NCBI GenBank assembly: GCA_903789505.1
Contig: CAIFEU010000128.1
Location: 1-5,824 of the forward strand
Direction: 5' to 3'
Length of the DNA stretch: 5,824 nucleotides
Origin: an uncultured Coriobacteriales bacterium
Lineage (GTDB): Bacteria; Actinomycetota; Coriobacteriia; Coriobacteriales; UMGS124
Notes under the pieces: generated by a model
The model's input: the letters and a program-made list of their open reading frames with translations, nothing else
The model's database searches: none
Told to the model about the DNA's origin: nothing
Program-made: the position numbers and the translations under genes
Part shown: positions 5,743-5,824 of the stretch, piece by piece
Layout: each line of letters starts with the position of its first letter
How positions within the stretch are numbered: position 1 is the first letter of the stretch

Positions 5743-5761
5743 ATGCGCACTGCTCTATAGT
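5733..5761 (+). promoter_or_regulatory. Sigma70-type promoter reading out of the right edge
   Basis: TTTACA at 5733-5738 matches TTGACA at five of six positions. TATAGT at 5756-5761 matches TATAAT at five of six. The spacer is exactly 17 nt. The expected start site is near 5768. This is the best promoter in the window and should drive a gene beyond position 5824, separate from the Moco cluster. Confidence 0.65.
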
Positions 5762-5767
5762 TAACTA
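5758..5767. promoter_or_regulatory. 10-bp perfect palindrome at the start site, candidate operator
   Basis: TAGTTAACTA is perfectly self-complementary. It overlaps the last four bases of the -10 box and reaches the predicted transcription start, a typical position for a repressor operator. No binding protein can be named. Confidence 0.35.
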
Positions 5768-5777
5768 AACGCCGTGC

Positions 5778-5800
5778 GGCCCCCCCCGCGAGGGCGGGCC
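5778..5800 (+). other. GCGA-capped GC hairpin in the leader downstream of the promoter
   Basis: CCC (5785-5787) and GGG (5792-5794) close a GCGA (GNRA-type) tetraloop. GGCCC (5778-5782) and GGGCC (5796-5800) extend the stem with unequal internal bulges. It would lie about 10 nt into the transcript of the outward promoter. The base composition makes such stems easy to form by chance. Confidence 0.25.
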
Positions 5801-5824
5801 CCCCTCGTCGGGCCCCGCCGGCGG

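Larger units (their letters stand above)
5672..5824. other. Intergenic region after mogA with an outward promoter
   Basis: No gene begins within these 153 bases. The first part is GC-rich with no clear terminator for the Moco genes (only a 3-bp CCC-TTT-GGG stem at 5707-5715). The centre (5723-5769) is sharply AT-rich and contains the promoter and dyads listed separately. The right edge returns to G/C runs, including eight consecutive C at 5780-5787. Confidence 0.55.

Overview
The window is very GC-rich with almost all G/C third codon positions. It carries a multi-pass-membrane LuxR-type regulator beside molybdenum-cofactor (Moco) genes. That combination, and the protein style, suggest an Actinomycetota gut anaerobe of the class Coriobacteriia, most likely Eggerthellaceae (Eggerthella, Gordonibacter, Adlercreutzia or Slackia-like). 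This is inferred from gene types and composition; no rRNA or other marker is present to fix the genus.

Layout: positions 1-271 hold no supportable gene, only a small AT-richer island near 140-185. On the minus strand, 272-1891 encodes a 539-residue regulator with about twelve predicted membrane segments and a C-terminal LuxR helix-turn-helix. A 512-base divergent intergenic region (1892-2403) follows. It contains an operator-like dyad next to the regulator start and a near-perfect 26-nt direct repeat whose core folds into a hairpin. On the plus strand come three Moco genes: a fusion of a dephospho-CoA-kinase-like (CoaE-like) domain to MobB (2404-3702), moeA (3840-5093) and mogA (5165-5671). 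Perfect GC hairpins lie in both gaps between them. After mogA, an AT-rich patch holds a well-formed sigma70-type promoter (TTTACA, 17 nt, TATAGT) embedded in two dyads, one resembling a Crp-family site. It reads out of the right edge toward an unseen gene.

How the genes work together: MogA adenylylates molybdopterin, MoeA inserts molybdate into the adenylylated intermediate to give Moco, and MobB is a GTP-binding accessory factor for the later guanylylation to molybdopterin-guanine dinucleotide, the form used by DMSO-reductase-family enzymes. Such enzymes are abundant in Eggerthellaceae. The steps making molybdopterin (moaA, moaC, moaD, moaE) and mobA are not in the window. The most unusual feature is the CoaE-like domain fused to MobB: it keeps most kinase motifs but has lost the usual P-L-L substrate-loop signature. 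Whether the divergent LuxR-type regulator controls the Moco genes, itself, or something else is not shown by the sequence.
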